Shown here: positions 21,153 to 32,222 of the stretch, in pieces | How the letters are laid out: each line of letters begins with the position of its first letter | Position numbering within the stretch: the first letter of the stretch is position 1 | DNA from: Fistulifera solaris | Taxonomy: Eukaryota; Bacillariophyta; Bacillariophyceae; Naviculales; Stauroneidaceae | Assembly (NCBI GenBank): GCA_030295235.1 | Contig: AP026151.1 | Location: 124,001 to 188,000 of the forward strand | Reading direction: 5' to 3' | Length of the DNA: 64,000 nt | The notes under the pieces: generated by a model | What the model saw: the letters and a program-made list of their open reading frames with translations, nothing else | Database searches by the model: none | What the model was told of the DNA's origin: nothing | Translations under genes and position numbers: made by a program

Positions 21153-23568
21153 TCAAGATCCTTCTGATGGATTAGGCTGACTCGCGGCGGTGGGAGATTT
21201 AGAACCATCGCCGCCTCCTTCTCCTTGCGGCGTATTCCGTCCACTGCCGCTGTTGCTAAAACTCGGCGAGAATCGACCACCCTGTCCCCGGCCACCATTG
21301 CCTCGGCCTCTACCGTTGCGACCGGCATTACGCCCTCCTCCGCGTGCGCCGCCTGCGCCACCACGCCCGCCTCGACCACGGAAACCGTCTTCCATGGGAG
21401 GAGGTCCTTGCTCATAGCCATACGGGTATGCCATGGGAGGGTAACCGTAAGGCGTGTGCATGGGAGGACCAACCATAGGGTACCGATTCATGGGATGCAT
21501 AAATTGGGGAGGAAAAGCACGTTGTTGCTGTTGCGGGTACATGCCATAATATTGAACATTGTAGTGCATGGGAACACCTGCCTGGGGAGGTTGTTGCTGA
21601 TGTTGTGCATCCGTTGAATGTTGCGCTTGTTGCGAGGATGCCGCTGCTTCGGAAACAGATGATGTTTCTCCTTCTTGCGGCTGAGATGTTTCGGCTTGCT
21701 GTTGCTCTTCTGACGAAGTGGGAACTTTAGCATCATCTGCGGACTCCGAAGAGGCAGTTGCATTGACGGGCGCCGACGATACCGTTGCTGGCGGGGGTGG
21801 ACCTTGTGGTGGCATTCCGCCAGGCATGTGAGCTTGCATTTGCTGAGGATCCATGCCGGGGTACGGATAACGCATACCCGGATACTGTGGATGGCCCATC
21901 ACATGCACCATGGCTGTGAGCAAAAGAGGAAGAAAAAATGACGAACGAAAGATGTGATTGAGAAATCGTACGATCAGACGACAGCGAGGCAAACTCGGTT
22001 AAAATGATACTCACTGGGCTGTGTCATGGGGCCGTGCATGTACATGTGGGGCGCCAAAGGCATGCCCGTATTCGGATCGTACACGATGGGCATTGGTTGA
22101 CTGGGCGGTATGCTTTCGGGCGGGGGTACGCTCGCACTTCCCGGCGTAAACGATTTGGCGTTGATATTAAATGTGAACGACTTGGCATTGGCGTTCAATT
22201 TGGATTTCCCGACTTCCTTCGTTTCGGAGGAAGTTGCTGGTTTCTCTTCTTTGGATGCCTCTTCGGAGGGTTTCTCGGACTTGACCTCTGCTTCTTTTTT
22301 TCTCCGCGACTTTCTCCTCGTCCGGCTGTTCTTTCTTGCGGTTGGATGTAACCGGCGTTGCTTCCGCCATGGATGACTCTTCGACCTTGGGAGTGCTGGG
22401 TACAAGTACTGGTGCCACCTCAATCTTGGGGGCATCTCCCGTTGTCGCCGCCGAAGAAATTGTCTGCTTCTGCGATTTGTCTGCTTTGGCCACTGCCGCC
22501 CAATTCATAGGCTGCTTCTTGGGCTGCTCTTTCAAAACACCCGAATACAAGTCCTCCTCATCGTAATCTCCTTGAATTTTGTGACCTCGTTCTTCGGCAA
22601 TGTGTGGATTGGAACTGGCGGCACCCTCAATTTCTCTCGCCAATTTTTCCGCGTGTTCGATTTTTTCTTGATCTATGGTCGATTTGTCGAGTTCCGTCGT
22701 ATAGAGATTCTCATCATAGCTGGCCTTGACATTAAAGAGCTGCTCATTCGCTTTGAACTGATCCCAGCCGCCAATCGATCCTTGCAGTCCAGCTTGTACC
22801 GGACGGGGCGCATTCCCCAACAAGGCATCCGCACGACTGTTCCCATTCCCACTGGAAGGAGGAGACGCAATCGGAGTCGTCCAGGCGGATCCGGCAGCCA
22901 CCAAGCCTTTGTTACCTCCCGAATTCTTTCCGCTAATTTCGGTATCCGTTTGAAAAGTGCCGTTCGGATTGTTGTTCGAATTGGTATTGTTGTTGTTTGT
23001 CAAAGCATCCATGCGAATCGATTTCAAATGCAAATGCACGACCTGAGACATGTCTACCACAAGCGTTTGACCGGCCTTGACTCCAGTGCTCAATTCCTTC
23101 GGAGCTTGGATGATTGAGACGGCTTTGAGAACGAACTTATGGCGTTGATCGGCAGGCAAGGAAGGAAAGGGCGTGGCCGTATGAAAGATTCCTCCGTACA
23201 CGGCACCATCCACCAAAGTCATTTGTACTTTCTGTCCTACCATGTTGAGAAGTAAGTGCAAAAATCGTTCGCGGAGTGCATCGACGTTGCTGGGTACTGC
23301 AGAAGACGATTTGAAGGAAAGCGACAAACCAGGAGGAGGTGTAACACTTTTCTGAAGCGGTTTACTCCATGCGTTCGGTTTCGTCGAAGTGCGTTTGCTG
23401 CAATCAGACAATAATAGAGATTATACAAAGTAAGATTTGAGTATATATGCTTTGATAAAAAGAAAGATTCGTCTCAACATTGATAGTGCATTCGACTCAG
23501 AAAAGCCGTACGTACCCAGCGGCATCCTCTTTCTTGACACCCTTCATAGCGCCGCTGCTGCTGCTCAT
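21153..23568 (-). CDS. ATXN2: Ataxin-2/PBP1-like RNA-binding protein; three exons, one frameshift
   Basis: Ataxin-2 proteins act in stress granules and in mRNA stability and translation, with poly(A)-binding protein. Exons: 23568-23516, 23397-22015, 21913-21153; introns of 118 and 101 bp. Domains in order: Lsm-type SM-ATX (LLNMVGQKVQMTLVDGAVYG to VVHLHLKSI), LsmAD (EQLFNVKASYDENLYTTEL through EEDLYSGVL), and two overlapping PAM2-like motifs (LNANAKSFTF and NINAKSFTP), the first with Phe for the usual Pro. The C-terminus is rich in P, Q, G and Y and ends in an RGG region (GRGGRGGAGGARGGGRNAGR). The frame breaks in A7 (coding strand) at 22295-22301; six A restores EKKEAEVKSEKP. Restored length is 731 aa. 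Confidence 0.9.
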
Positions 23569-24397
23569 GATGCTTTTCTCTGCTACAGATTCTACGGCCT
23601 TACAAGATAACAAGTGTGTTAACTTCGCTAGGGTTCAAACAAGCGACAGATCGAATGATGAACGATTGAAAACACACAATGCGCAACAACAACGACGAGA
23701 TCAAGAACCGATAAACGACAGTATTGGCGCGGACGGTAGTTAAGCTCGACCACGCTTCTTTTACAGCAGACCATTATTCGCAAGCAAGGGTGCTTATTTC
23801 ATAGCGTCGGGGTCTTGTCTTTGTTGTTATTTACCGCTTACCGCGCGGATGCGATGGAGGCTTCAAAGCGGCTCACGGACGGACGCTAACGTTGAAGAGT
23901 GTTTGTTAGTCGTCGTCGACTGAGCCTACTAACTGGTACAGGTACCTTTTATTAGGAGCAAATGGTAATGCTCCCGAAAGCATTCATAAAAAGTCAAGTT
24001 ATGAATGCGTTTTCATCGACAACGGAGTGTATAATAATGTTGCATGTTTTGAAAAAATGATTCATGACTGAAATACAGTCCTGGGAAAGTTATCTTACAC
24101 TTTGGGCTTATACTAAAGCCTTGTCGACTAAAACAATAGAAAAGTGTATCCCAGATGCTGATAAACCTAAATCTATCCTTTGCCCCTAATTAGTGAATAA
24201 ACGAATATTGTTGGGGAGAGAAAATCAACTCGCTAATTATAAATTACTACTTTAGGATCCATCACTTTTTGCATGCAGGATGGTATTACAGTGCACTGTT
24301 TTCCTTTTACTTTGTACGGCAGGATTGGTTCTATTCACATGTTTGGAGCAACTAAATTTCTGTATTGCTTGCTCCACTTGGTGGACCGAATGATTGA
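23569..24397. other. Intergenic with one repeat copy
   Basis: Upstream region of ataxin-2 and 3' flank of the HMG gene. Only the GACTG-family copy at 24058 is recognisable. Confidence 0.45.
24058..24116 (-). repeat. GACTG-palindrome dispersed repeat, reverse orientation
   Basis: TTCATGACTGAAATACAGTC is followed by TTACACTTTGGGCTTATACT. This is the reverse complement of the box-core arrangement, proving the element occurs in both orientations. Confidence 0.8.
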
Positions 24398-25330
24398 TTA
24401 TGCTTTCGGTTCCATGGCTTGAGTTCCACCTTGACTCATCGCCGACAGCTCCTTCTCGTAGCGCTTCCAATCACGCTGTGCCACGCGACGGTAAAAGTCT
24501 TTCTGCTTGTTGGGAAGCGCCTTCCAACGACGCGAGACTTCTTTCGACAGGGCAGTAAAACTTAGTTTACCATGCGTTTTGCAATGAATGCGTTTTTCCG
24601 ACCGATCACGATTCCAGTGACCTTGAAGCAAAGCATCTTCTTTTTCTTTCGACCAATCGTGCTCTTTGTTGTTCAAAATACGATCGCGTTCGTCTCGAAA
24701 GAAAAAGTTATAAGCCGATAGGGCTCGAAGAGGTCCGGGAGTGTTGTCACAAGCCTTGTTGTATTGTGATCTCTTGTGAAATTTCTTGCTTCGTTTCGAT
24801 TTCGGCGACTCCGTTCGCTCGACCACAATGTCATCGTTCCTCTTGATGCGCTTATTGCGTCCAAGCGATAGAGATTCACTGTCTTGCATGCCACAACGAG
24901 CTCCTATCTCAATTCTGTCTTCCACAGTGTTTCGATTCAAAATCGGTACCTCCGGTGCCGAGTTGGAGAAGCGGTCATAATCGATGATATCCGATGTCAT
25001 CAGTTCCGCTACATCCAAAGGAAGAAGGTCCCTGTCACTCGTCGACTTGAATTCCAATTCTGACTCCGTCGGAACAATATCTCCGTCCGTCTCTTCGAGA
25101 GATGGAGAGACGCAGTAAATGCCGTGCCTCTGCTGTTCCATCATGGCAACAAATGGAGAAGAGCAAACTTCATTTGTCGTCAAGTGACGCTGTGGAAGCG
25201 TCCTGGCTTGTACAAACGATTGAATCGCGTCGGCTTCATCATACTTGGGCTGATAAGTCCATTCAGTTTCGTTGCCGAGAAGTCGCAACAAATTTACCAT
25301 ATCATTCGTCGTCGGTTCTGTTTCCGCCAT
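24398..25330 (-). CDS. HMG-box protein 1
   Basis: A 310-aa nuclear-type protein whose C-terminal third is an HMG box: PLRALSAYNFFFRDERDRIL, then an insert, then ALSKEVSRRWKALPNKQKDF and YRRVAQRDWKRYEKEL, with the aromatic and basic positions of the fold. HMG boxes bend DNA. Before it lie basic stretches (NKRIKR, SPKSKRSKKFHKR) that could serve as nuclear signals, and a long acidic, Ser/Thr-rich N-terminus. The insert within the box (about 35 residues) is a feature shared with HMG-box protein 2 at 58315 and seems typical for this lineage. No frameshift. Start is the ATG at 25330. Confidence 0.85.
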   Translation of the reverse strand: MAETEPTTNDMVNLLRLLGNETEWTYQPKYDEADAIQSFVQARTLPQRHLTTNEVCSSPFVAMMEQQRHGIYCVSPSLEETDGDIVPTESELEFKSTSDRDLLPLDVAELMTSDIIDYDRFSNSAPEVPILNRNTVEDRIEIGARCGMQDSESLSLGRNKRIKRNDDIVVERTESPKSKRSKKFHKRSQYNKACDNTPGPLRALSAYNFFFRDERDRILNNKEHDWSKEKEDALLQGHWNRDRSEKRIHCKTHGKLSFTALSKEVSRRWKALPNKQKDFYRRVAQRDWKRYEKELSAMSQGGTQAMEPKA

Positions 25331-26253
25331 GTTTGTCAGATCTCAAATTCACCCCGATTTAAAGCGCAATGGGAAAAAGTAAAAGAAGTATAAATTATGT
25401 GAGATTTACTTTTGTGTGCAGTCGAATGAAAGAAGAATACGATTCGCTGGATTCGGTTCGAATGAGAGAAGATCCATCATCACTCGGTATGAATGGGAAC
25501 AACGCCGATCCATCACACTCGTAAACACCAGTGCCGAAACGAGAGAGAGCGTTCGGTCATTCCTTATCGCGGTATCTTGAAAGATCGAAAATTGTACTGT
25601 GTTTTGAGTGGAATGAACGTGTCCCGTGTTCAACTTGGTAGTTTGAGCCAATCAAATGCAGCAGTGGAAAACGTAGGTTGGAATAAAATGACGTATATTG
25701 AATTTGGATGATGCACGTACTAGTTAGCTATATACTCCTGTACATGGTTTCGAATGGCTTTCCCAAATGGTGTGTTCAGAATTCAGAAGGATACGAACAG
25801 TACATAAGTTGAGTAGTGTTTCACGTAGAAATTATGACGAGCTGACGACCCGTTGAGCTGGCAGTTGGCACGTGGCAAATATCATCTGGCTTGTAGCTTG
25901 TAGCTTGTACTCCGTGATGTAGAAGTGGAAGCCTACAGTAACGGTTTAACGTTGACGTTGAAACCTCTAAATGCAAGTTGATGTTTCTCGTTTCGATGGA
26001 GTTATTTTAGCATAGTCATTGCCAGTGGACATCACGTCAAAAGTAGACGAACCCGGAAGTTGAAGTTTCAGTCCTGGGTTCTCCTGACCGAAATTTTGGA
26101 TCGCTTTGCGAACAAGCCCAGTCGAGGCAAAATACAAACCGAAACACATCACAGTCTTTCTCCAAAAAATTATCGGATACTAATGAAAGAGGAAGTCGTC
26201 CTCTTTGACACCTTTAATTCACTTTAGTGTTCTCTGGTATCACTTTTCACACC
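25331..26253. other. Intergenic; one weak small ORF on the minus strand
   Basis: A minus-strand ATG at 26149 opens about 60 codons to 25967 (MCFGLYFASTGLVRKAIQNF...). It has a balanced, protein-like composition but I recognise no family; it could be a small gene or a last exon. Otherwise nothing is seen. Confidence 0.3.
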
Positions 26254-27397
26254 ATGACGGGCGCGTCGCATAGAACATCGCTCTTTCACATTTTTCTTTT
26301 AATTTCCTCGACACTGGCGTTTGTTCAATCGGCTAAACAGGCGGCTTTTCCGACACGGCCACTTTTACAAAAGCCAAGCTTTGTCACTTCTTCCAACCTT
26401 CAAAATGCTATAGAACACATTCGATCTTTGGAAACAACAATCGCCTTTAACGGTGCTGCAAGACACACACAACTCGGATGCGGTGCCTTCCGATGACACT
26501 ATTTCAGCTCATAAAACTTCTTCTCGATCCGTTCTTGGCGTCTTCGCATTGTCTTCGTTTTCCCTGGTCACCATTGCTGCCAAATTAGGTATTTTTCCCG
26601 GAACACCATTGAGCAATGGAGATTTTCTTCCCTATAGTGATCTGCAAATTATGAGAGACTTGGGTGCGAGTTTGTTATGTGGTGTTCTCGCGTACGCGTT
26701 GGTGAAATCCATTACTTGGGCGGCCACTCCCACACTCGACCGTCCCGCGTACTTGCAACCCCGCGATGCACGAAAAATCACCCATACGCTTTCGGCAACG
26801 GCGTACATGTTGTTTTGGCCACTCTTTTCGTCGGCGACCGGGGCTCGTTATTTTGCCGCCGTAGTGCCGCTCATCAATGGAGCTCGGTTGATTTTGGCGG
26901 CGAATGTCGACGATGACGATGAAAACAGCAGTCTCGCTTCGGCTTTGTCGCGTTCGGGAAGTAAAGCAGAAGCTACGGGAGGGCCTTTGATATACGTTGG
27001 AATCTTGGCGGCAGCCATTTTACTGTTTTGGCGAGATCAACCTGCGGGTGTCGTAGCTTTGAGCACAATGGCGGCCGGTGATGGTTTAGCGGATTTGGTC
27101 GGACGACGATTCGGGAAGAACAACAAGTGGCCTACAGCTTTGACGGGTGTCAATAATCGAAAGAGTATAGCTGGAAGTCTCGCGTTGGTGGCGGCCTCGG
27201 TCGTGACTTCGGTAGGAATCCTTTTATGGTTGCAAGCGACAGGATCGTTACTCACTACATTGCCACCATTTGGCGAACTTGTTGCGAAGTTGTTGGTTAT
27301 TACTGTGGGTGCAGCATTTGTTGAATTGGTTCCGATTGCCGACGACAACTACACAGTTCCCATGACAGCGGCTGCCCTTTCACTCCTTTTCTTTTGA
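26254..27397 (+). CDS. VTE5: Phytol/farnesol kinase (VTE5 family), plastid; one frameshift
   Basis: Phosphorylates phytol released from chlorophyll, feeding tocopherol and phylloquinone synthesis in the plastid membrane. The ATG at 26254 gives a signal peptide (MTGASHRTSLFHIFLLISST) with cleavage near LAFVQ, an ASAFAP-like site. The membrane domain has the family marks: RDARKITHTLSATAYMLFWP, GARYFAAVVPLINGARLI, FWRDQPAGVVALSTMAAGDG and GLADLVGRRFG, then NNRKSIAGSL. Several hydrophobic spans follow. The frame changes near 26446-26450 (TTTAA; one T or A too many) between the targeting region and the membrane domain. Restored length is 380 aa. Confidence 0.85.
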
Positions 27398-27546
27398 ACG
27401 AGCACTTCACTCGAACAAACAGCACGTCTCAGTCATTTTAAATTTGTAGGACTATATCACATCACTTCTAAGCATTGCGACAGAATTGCAATTAAAAATG
27501 TAGCTTTGGTTTATCAGTTGAAAGTGCCCTATTGCGTCCAAAATAA

Positions 27547-29120
27547 TTATTTCTCAAAAGTGGCAATAATATCTTGTCCATCCGGCTTCGTCTCGGAAGC
27601 AAGAACTGGCACATAAATTTCTCCCTCGCCATCGGCGTAATCTCTTCTTTGTAAAGCAATATATGGGTGAGACGGTCGAAGCTTTGTAATGGCACCAAGA
27701 ATAGGAAAGTACGACGTCCCCGACACGTAAATATTCTGAAATTGAAAAATGGTTTCAAACGAGTTGGCGAAATCAATGCGCTCTTGCCGTCCTCGTACAC
27801 TTTGCTGACCGGCCGCACTCGGTTTGTCGGTTAAATCAGGATTGATTAAAACAATTGGTCGATCACCGACAGCTTGGACCATGGCTTGTAACAGCGGATG
27901 AATACTGGTTTCTGTGCCGACCATGGACTGCGTCACCAAAACATTCTTAGCACGGTAGGGCATGAAATTCAGATGCAAGAAGCGAGCCAGATATCCACTC
28001 TACTTACTTGAGGAGCAATCACCAAAAAAACGTCGTCCTGATGTTGCACAATGGTACCATCCTCCTTCTGAATGGTATTGGTAACGTGTTGTGCGGCGAC
28101 ACCACCAAATCTCACATAATCTCCAATCATCCCTTCATTTTGTTCTCCCTCTTTACTTTGCCAATCCATCATTTGCAGCAGTTTCGCCACACCACTCAGT
28201 TGCTTGGGAACTCCGGTAAAGATGCCGACCCCCATGCTTTCTTGGACGCACACTTTGACGCGCAAATTCTCTTCCGCCAAACGAATGGCCACAGCCCGAA
28301 CCATTTCCAATATAGTACCAATTCGATAGGAATCCATACTCGGATTGGTTTCAGGGAACATGGAAATGACTTGCATGCGATTTGATAGTTTGCCTTGACT
28401 GCAGAGCACGACAGCTTCTTGCACGGCTGCCGCGGCTTCGTCATAAAAGTATTGTCGCACATAGCGATTGTGCGGAACCTGATTGAGATAGAGATTTTCT
28501 GGAAGTTTTCCGATGCCCGCTCCTTCCAATTGAAACGCCATTTGTATCAATTTTCCAGTGACTTGCGGCATTTGGACAATCCAACACAATCGGCATAATT
28601 TTCGAACGACGCGGTCGATGAGGGGATAGGTTACAACATCCAAATAGTTGGTCGGAACGGTTGAAAGATCCTGGTAGAGTCGACTTCGCAGTGGATTAGC
28701 ATCGAGCGAGAAGTTGATAGTATCGCTTCTCAAATTGGCGTTGTTTCGGATTCGACATTGCGTTTGTAACGTCAGTTTCGTGGCAGTCACATCGATCAGA
28801 AGGGCGCTTTCGAGTTCCATACTTCCGCCACTCCAAGCATTCGCTTTCGATATCTCTTGACCTAAATCCGAAAACGCCTGTGCGAATTGTTTGATTAAAT
28901 TGGGATGATTTTGATTCAAATATCCGCAAATAAATTCTTTTTGTTGCAACGTCAATGATGACGACTCATCCTTGACGACAATATCTCCTGTTGCTGCATC
29001 GAAGAGTGACAGAGTTCTAGTACGAATAGAGAACCCTTGACGAGGAAGCCAGGCATAGCTTTGAATTACTAAGCAAACAATCAACACGAAACCTGTTTTC
29101 AATGATAGTTGCATGATCAT
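27547..29120 (-). CDS. DUF1995-like protein, probably plastid
   Basis: Two exons, 29120-28008 and 27945-27547, with a 62-bp intron (27946-28007), give 503 aa in phase 0. The N-terminus is a signal peptide (MQLSLKTGFVLIVCLVIQSY) ending next to AWLPRQGF, compatible with plastid import. The C-terminal half (YFYDEAAAAVQEAVVLCSQG; ISMFPETNPSMDSYRIGTIL; VFLVIAPQ joined to NVLVTQSMVG; PIVLINPDLTDK) resembles the DUF1995 fold found in plant and cyanobacterial proteins, where it often sits with adenylate kinase or photosystem assembly factors. The assignment is by pattern memory and is tentative; no catalytic motif is visible. Confidence 0.65.
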
Positions 29121-29346
29121 TTCTTTCTCGAAATTCTAGTGAGCACAATTTTGTTAAGATGGTGCTTAAATACTCCAGACTTTCTGACAACAGATATGGG
29201 CAACAAGAAGAGGAAAGGAATGAGTAATAGTCTGTTGAATAGCGTGATTACAGAATAAGAACAGGATGTTGTGAAGATCTTTTGTCATTCAACTGTTGCG
29301 ACGTTGAAAAAAAATGCATCGCGATGATCTTTCATCAACCGCTCGA

Positions 29347-29403
29347 TGTATAGCCCAAAGTGTAGATTACTTTTTACATGACTGCATTTTAGTCATGAAT
29401 CAA
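29347..29403 (+). repeat. GACTG-palindrome dispersed repeat, best-preserved box
   Basis: TATAGCCCAAAGTGTAGATT is followed by ACATGACTGCATTTTAGTC and ATGAATCAACATTCTTTCGA. The downstream ATCAA...TTCGAGC phrase is also kept in the copies at 41624 and 62650. Confidence 0.85.
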
Positions 29404-29566
29404 CATTCTTTCGAGCCGGAGTGCTTCCTATTCTCCGTGCAATCTTCAGCTTTCTATGCAAAATTTGCCTAAAGCACTTAACAGCGCTTACAAGTCCTTC
29501 TTATGCTTTTACACATCAAGTGAGAAGCGTAGCGTTATCATCGATTCAACGCGTAGTAGGCGATTT

Positions 29567-29590
29567 CTCCGAGACTTCATTGCAGTCATG
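29567..29590 (+). repeat. GACTG-family core, second tandem copy
   Basis: CCGAGACTTCATTGCAGTC then ATGTTGA: core only, half the palindrome mutated. Confidence 0.5.
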
Positions 29591-29792
29591 TTGACGACCT
29601 AAGAAGGACTCCTCATGCTGCCCTTCGCTTTTAACATTAACAAAACGTCTGGCCCCACAAATAGATTGAAGAGAAAGATAAGATAGACTACTTTAGCGTC
29701 CTTCAGAAACAAAAAAGAATTATATGGAGGATTTGTCAGCGCTTCCTTCGAACCATCGCTACCGACCCGTTTTTGATGTGACAGATTTCAGC

Positions 29793-30449
29793 TCATCGCG
29801 TAAAATCGCAGCTTCCACATGCGCCACCACGGGCCAAGTACTTGGCGGCATTTTGCTGCGTGACACAATATTGGTGGCACGATCCGTTGGCGTTGGTGAA
29901 GTGAATCATGTACGGCATGTAGTACATACTGCAGGCTTTGACGAGATTTGTTCCATCCTGATTCTCCTGATACGTAACGTAACCGCCGTTTTCGGTATCA
30001 ATGTATTCAATGTCACACACGACTGGTTCTGTGTACGCGCACACTGTTCCACAACTCGCTTTGCCCTGGAGAATCAACTCGGCCGCTTGTGTTTTTGGGA
30101 GACATTTGATGCGACAATCTTCGCTATTGACAGCATTGCTGCCGTAGCGATAATAATTGTCTGTTCCGTAGTATTGATTGCGGTTGCGGTTGTTGTTATT
30201 GCTGTTCTTGTTGTTACCGTTACTGCTCGCGCTGTACTGACTCGTCATTGTACTTCTCGGCACGGCGACATACCAGCTATTTCCCGATTGACCACATGTA
30301 TAGTCGCAAAGTTCGTCTATATCGAAATCGCTATATGTGATAGCCGATGCAGTGTGCAAGGCAAATAGAGCCTGAAAAAGAAGGATTGCTTTGTAATGAA
30401 GAATGTGATTAAGTAACAAACAGTTATATATTGCATCGTGAGACAACAA
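29793..30449 (-). CDS. Cys-rich secreted protein with Asn-rich linker
   Basis: Up to 218 aa with 12 cysteines arranged largely in pairs (CDYTC, CRIKC, CGTVC, CHQYC, CGSC) after a hydrophobic leader ending HTASA, as expected for a secreted disulfide-rich protein. An N-rich, R-rich linker (NGNNKNSNNNNRNRN) separates the first Cys pair from the rest. The start is uncertain: either the ATG at 30449, or an upstream exon at about 30607-30590 (MKILHI) spliced to a strong acceptor at about 30374 (CTTCTTTTTCAG), which would give a cleaner signal peptide but use a weak GTCTCA donor. No family is recognised. Confidence 0.65.
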   Translation of the reverse strand: MLSHDAIYNCLLLNHILHYKAILLFQALFALHTASAITYSDFDIDELCDYTCGQSGNSWYVAVPRSTMTSQYSASSNGNNKNSNNNNRNRNQYYGTDNYYRYGSNAVNSEDCRIKCLPKTQAAELILQGKASCGTVCAYTEPVVCDIEYIDTENGGYVTYQENQDGTNLVKACSMYYMPYMIHFTNANGSCHQYCVTQQNAAKYLARGGACGSCDFTR

Positions 30450-31721
30450 AACGCAACTTCAAATAGCAATCTCAACAAAGCTCAACATACATTTTTTGAT
30501 CAGCATGATGATTATTTCGTGTTATTGAATCGTTTGATGGCACACAAGAGAAGAAGGAGCATGAACATTATTTTTGATATCATGAGACGATGTGGAGGAT
30601 TTTCATGTCGGCAGGTGCCCTTATTCTATTTAGAGTCCATCTTCTCATTCCAACGACCATCAAGCGTGATTGTAACTTTGCCAACGGATACAACCCTGTC
30701 GAAGCGGTATTACTTTGAGACGAAGCAGCGATCTGTTGCAAATCGCCAACAAGAAAAGAAATCGTGCAAATTCTAACCGTCCCAGCGGGTGTGAAAACTG
30801 TATACTGACGTCACGGCTTGCTCGAGGAGTCTAACGTTTAAAAGCTGAGAGCTGAAAGCTGAAAGCTGAAACGCTGAAACCTACGATGCTTACATGTGAA
30901 CTACAGTGGACAGAAGACAGAAAACAGAACAGAAGGAGCGAAGAAAGGAAACGAGTGACGAATGACCAATGACGATTAACGAATGACGACAATAGCGTTA
31001 ATGATTAACGGATAGCGGACTTTAGTCTTTAGTCTTTAGTGTTTTCAAAGAGCTGAAAGCTCGATTCAACTGTGAACGATCTTAGATCCACGGTATTAAT
31101 AATTTGTACTGGTAGGACGAAACTTGACAAATGATATTACAGGTTGCAAAGTATCTGAGAAGATCTTAAGGCAAATATGGAAGAAAGAATTATACAGAGC
31201 ATCTTCTCCTGTTTCCGTTAGGTGTGCATACAGTACTTTGAGGTTTGAGGGCCTAGTTTTTCACGAAGTATCACTACATCACTTTAGACGGAAAAACCAT
31301 AAATCTAATGATCGTAAATTGTGAGGACTTAATAAGCGCAAAAAGGCAGCGCGCGGCGTGCTTCATACGGAAAACTACAGTATGAAATGCAACCGCCATT
31401 CACAGTTTAGAAAAAGCACACGTATAATGTTTAATGTTGCATGTGGTAGATTGGAGGTTACAAATTTCTTTACTGTTCCGCAATTATTTCGTTGTTCATT
31501 TCAATCTTCAAAATGTCTCGGACGTATTCGGCATTCTGATTACGAGCTCTGAGCAGTGTGCCAGTTGCCACATGGCTTCTGCCCAAACGCATCGATCTAT
31601 CTTTTCAAATTTCAAAGTCTCCATTACAAATCGAAAGTCCTTCATTTCGGATAGAACCTGCAAGCAGATAAAAACAGCAGCATATTTTCTCTTCTTTCAT
31701 AACTAGAATTACCACACAAAC
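30450..31721. other. Intergenic with simple repeats
   Basis: Contains AGCTGAAAGCTGAAAGCTGA at about 30843-30880 and TTTAGTCTTTAGTCTTTAGT at 31021-31040, the latter motif also at 44927-44951. No convincing coding frame. Confidence 0.5.
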
Positions 31722-32222
31722 ATGCAGGATCGATGGCGCTCCACTCCTTCAGATTCTCAACCCAATCGCAAACCACCGCCGCGGAATTATGAACGACAGG
31801 ACTCTCTGTCGAGGGCACTCATGACGAATTCCGAAGCTATGTTAGATTCAGCTTCATTCTCTCGTCATCATTCATCACACAGAATGAACCGCCCGTTGTC
31901 AGCTCCCAAGAGCCCTCCGACACCACCTTTGAGGTCATCGCCTGTGGCCTCACGAACATCGATTGAATTGTCTCCGGGCGTTTTCCTGCCCGTCCTCGGT
32001 TCGCAAGAATGCTGGGATGCCATTGAAAGAGGCCATTGTGTTAACGCTGAATGTTTTGTTTGTAATGCGCTATTGCAATGCAAAGACGATGCCTCTCATT
32101 TCATTTGCCCTGGCTGTATGACTATTAGTCCATTGCAACAAACGAGTGCCCGCGTGGAAGCCAGCATAGCGCTGGCTTTGAAAACGGAAGTCTTGCTCGA
32201 ATCTCTGCTATCGCAATCGTGA
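31722..32222 (+). CDS. Small protein with C-terminal zinc-ribbon-like Cys motif
   Basis: 166 aa. The first half is basic, Ser/Pro-rich and probably disordered. The second half has a compact Cys pattern (CWDAIERGHC, NAECFVCNALLQC, HFICPGC) that could bind zinc, introduced by SIELSPGVFLPVLGSQECW. The C-terminus is helical. Small proteins of this layout are, as far as I recall, multicopy in diatoms, but I cannot assign a function. Intact frame; the ATG at 31722 is the only sensible start. Confidence 0.75.
   Translation: MQDRWRSTPSDSQPNRKPPPRNYERQDSLSRALMTNSEAMLDSASFSRHHSSHRMNRPLSAPKSPPTPPLRSSPVASRTSIELSPGVFLPVLGSQECWDAIERGHCVNAECFVCNALLQCKDDASHFICPGCMTISPLQQTSARVEASIALALKTEVLLESLLSQS

Larger units (their letters stand above)
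29121..29792. other. Intergenic with two repeat cores
   Basis: Contains GACTG-family copies at 29347 and 29567, about 195 bp apart. No gene seen. Confidence 0.5.

Noticed and set aside
21190-22376. Pro-rich and other open frames opposite ataxin-2
   Set aside because: Shadows of the GC-rich RGG and Pro-rich coding sequence on the other strand.
25967-26149. Small minus-strand gene
   Set aside because: Protein-like but too short and unrecognised; kept only as a note in the intergenic entry.
29724-30368. 214-aa open frame on the plus strand
   Set aside because: It is the antisense shadow of the Cys-rich gene, whose paired Cys and leader are convincing on the minus strand.
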